Assembly: GCA_964247055.1 (NCBI GenBank)
Contig: OZ176050.1
Span: forward strand, 2,976,001-3,040,000
Origin: Paragordius varius
Lineage: Eukaryota; Nematomorpha
Length of the DNA stretch: 64,000 nucleotides
Direction of reading: 5' to 3'
Below, in pieces: positions 61,875 through 64,000 of this stretch. Under the pieces are notes generated by a model. It was given only the letters and a program-made list of their open reading frames with translations, was not told the origin of the DNA and did no database searches. The translations under genes and the position numbers were made by a program. Within the stretch, counting starts at the first letter, position 1; each line of letters opens with the position of its first letter.

Positions 61875-64000
61875 TTTAATATAAAAAATCAAGAATTGTA
61901 AATAAAATCATAATTTATTATAACATTAAATAGCCAAATGTGTAAGCATAAATCTAGGTAATAAGTTTTCAGAGGTATTATTTATATGACTCAAATTGCA
62001 CCAAATTCAGTCGTCAGACTATTCCTCAGATCTGAAGATATGAAATTTAGCCTGAAAATGTTCTTGTTATGCTATGAGCTTTAATATGTACCGCTAATGT
62101 AACCTTATACATGATAAAATTTTAATATTTGCAAAATCTGTGGCCATAAAATTTGAGGTCCTCGTGTAGACCGTGGGCCTCGGTTTGCCTCCAACTAATA
62201 TATAGTGTGGCATCATTTTTGCCGTTATAGGTAATTGATTATTATTATAGACGCTATTTATGGTTTTTTACCATATTCATTAATTAATAAGGCGAAAGTT
62301 TTTAATCTGCAGATTGAATCTAAGAAAATTATTTATGTGGTCTTCTTCAAGTGTTAAAGGTAAGATATTCAAAAATGTCAACATGGTAAATCCATTTCAA
62401 TCGGATACGAGATGAATATGTTACCATATGATCATTTTTTAAATTTTATCTTAACAGCAAATAAAGTTATGATGGTCATTCCATGATGGGAAACTAGAAG
62501 TTCGGTTATTATACAATCAATTATATATTAATTTAAGCAATAAATTATTTTATTTCTTAAACCGTGTGGGAACCACTTTTTGGAGATAAAACCATATTAT
62601 CAACAGCATTTAAAAAACCAATGAAATAGAATGAGTTTATTTTATATTCCATTTTATAGCTACATCATACCTAAACAGTTCTTCCTTATAGTCTTTGTGT
62701 ACAAATATGAGGTAAATTATTCTTTAAAATCATTAAGATATTGGAAATTAAATTTTTCTAGGTTACTTATGGATCGACAACTGCTTTCTGGCCAACTCAC
62801 ATATAAAAACAAATAGTGATCTGTTTCAACCTTAACAATTTATTATGTTTTTATTCTTGCATAACATTTTTAGGGTAGTTTTCTCTCGAGCATAAGGCAA
62901 TAAACAAACTATTGTTATGAAAGTTTTGTTTGATATTTCGTTGTCAAACGATTTTATATTGTATAAAAAAATTAAAATTTTTGCAGTTTTTTTATAATAT
63001 CATTAAAACGAACAGCTGATATTTAAAAAAATATCAAATACTTGCTGGTTAATTGTAAAATGAAAGCTATCAAATTTAATTTTTGATATTTTCCACTAGA
63101 ATATATTATTTACTTCTGTTAGAGATTAAAATAAATTAAGAATAAAATTGGCAACGAAAAAGTTTGAGATGGGGATTATTTTACAATTACATGTTTTTTT
63201 AAACTTTTGTATCATGCGGCTAAAAGGCTAAAGTAATTTTAAATTTGGTCCTAAAATATTTTTTATGATATTTAAATTTATGGCCTTAGGGTATAAAACT
63301 ACCAAAAGGTAAATGAAGTTAACACTTCGATTCTTGGGGTTAAACCTGAAAAAATTTAACTTTTCTAAAAAACTACTGAAGGAAACAGTATTAATCTAAA
63401 TTTATCCTTCTATCCTAATAAAAATTATATAAAATAGCCAACATAAAAATTCGTTTTGAAAAAAGTTACATGTGAAACCACTTAGACGCCATTTTTATTT
63501 ACAAAAATTTTACAAAATATCGTGTTTATTTAATTCTAATGAAGCTAATATTTTTATTTAAATTACATCACATTGATAGATATGGAAAAGTGGTTTAATT
63601 TGTATTATTATTCAATTTTCTTAAAGCAGATATGTTAACAAATTTTTACCTTTTGCTATTTACATTAAAAAAACAAATATCAAGTATTTTTGAATAAATA
63701 ATTAACATATTTCGGTTTATTGTTATATAGGTGCAAAATTTTGCCATGATTTCGATCCCTTCTATATTTTTTAAAATACTAATTTTAAACAGGCCTGGGG
63801 TATCCAAATACCCCAATTTAAATCGAAGGACAGAAATGAATATCTTGTATCCAAGTGTTAAGGGAGTGTAATTTGGGAAATAAAATCACCAAGTGCTACC
63901 CCATTCGATATTTATAAAGTCGGATGAGGTGTTGTTGAGAGATTCTGACGATTCATATAACTAAATGCTATTCCTTGCATGTTTTATCAAATTTAATTAA
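61875..64000. other. Terminal AT-rich stretch
   Basis: No gene is recognised. Two less AT-rich islands stand out: about 62150-62200 and 63780-63960. The latter has a GGGGTATCCAAATACCCC palindrome and could be a repeat or the edge of a gene outside the window. The 61-codon frame at 62631 has no domain signal. Confidence 0.4.

Overview
The window comes from a very AT-rich animal nuclear genome. It holds three intron-containing protein genes, all on the + strand, in a repeat-laden and otherwise gene-poor background. Introns follow GT-AG rules, the standard code works throughout, and the genes encode a metabotropic GABA-B receptor subunit and the Notch-pathway transcription factor CSL (Su(H)/RBP-J), so the source is a metazoan. 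The AT bias, the long Asn/Ser/Thr-rich protein extensions and the sparse genes would suit a planarian-like flatworm, an orthonectid-like worm or an AT-rich cnidarian. The sequence alone does not decide between them.

Layout. 1-2966: a tandem array of about 1.05-kb units made from a Helitron-type element, which also has single complete copies at 36966-37546 and 61290-61874. 3400-19800: no convincing gene; a graveyard of non-autonomous DNA transposons (a roughly 1-kb inverted-terminus family, hAT-like MITEs) and one tRNA-derived SINE. 19842-35352: a GABA-B receptor subunit 2-like gene that I could splice into 19 phase-consistent exons (about 1271 residues). 35353-42057: repeats, microsatellites and AT-rich DNA. 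42058-51580: a CSL gene of 11 phase-consistent exons (about 1510 residues). Its normal core is preceded by about 935 extra residues that carry a textbook CtBP-binding motif, PLDLS. 53184-53689: two related TA-flanked MITEs. 55935-56105: a doubtful small membrane-protein ORF. 58072-60734 (possibly from 57305): a Cupin_5/DUF985 protein gene of four exons with a long disordered tail. The remainder to 64000 has one Helitron and no recognised gene.

The genes do not form a pathway. The GABA-B subunit is a plasma-membrane receptor, CSL is the nuclear effector of Notch, and the cupin is a small-molecule-binding fold of unknown role. The most striking point is that this CSL seems to carry its own CtBP-recruiting motif, a job done in flies by the separate adaptor Hairless. 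Exon limits were read by eye from splice motifs, reading phase and remembered family sequences; no transcript data or searches were available.
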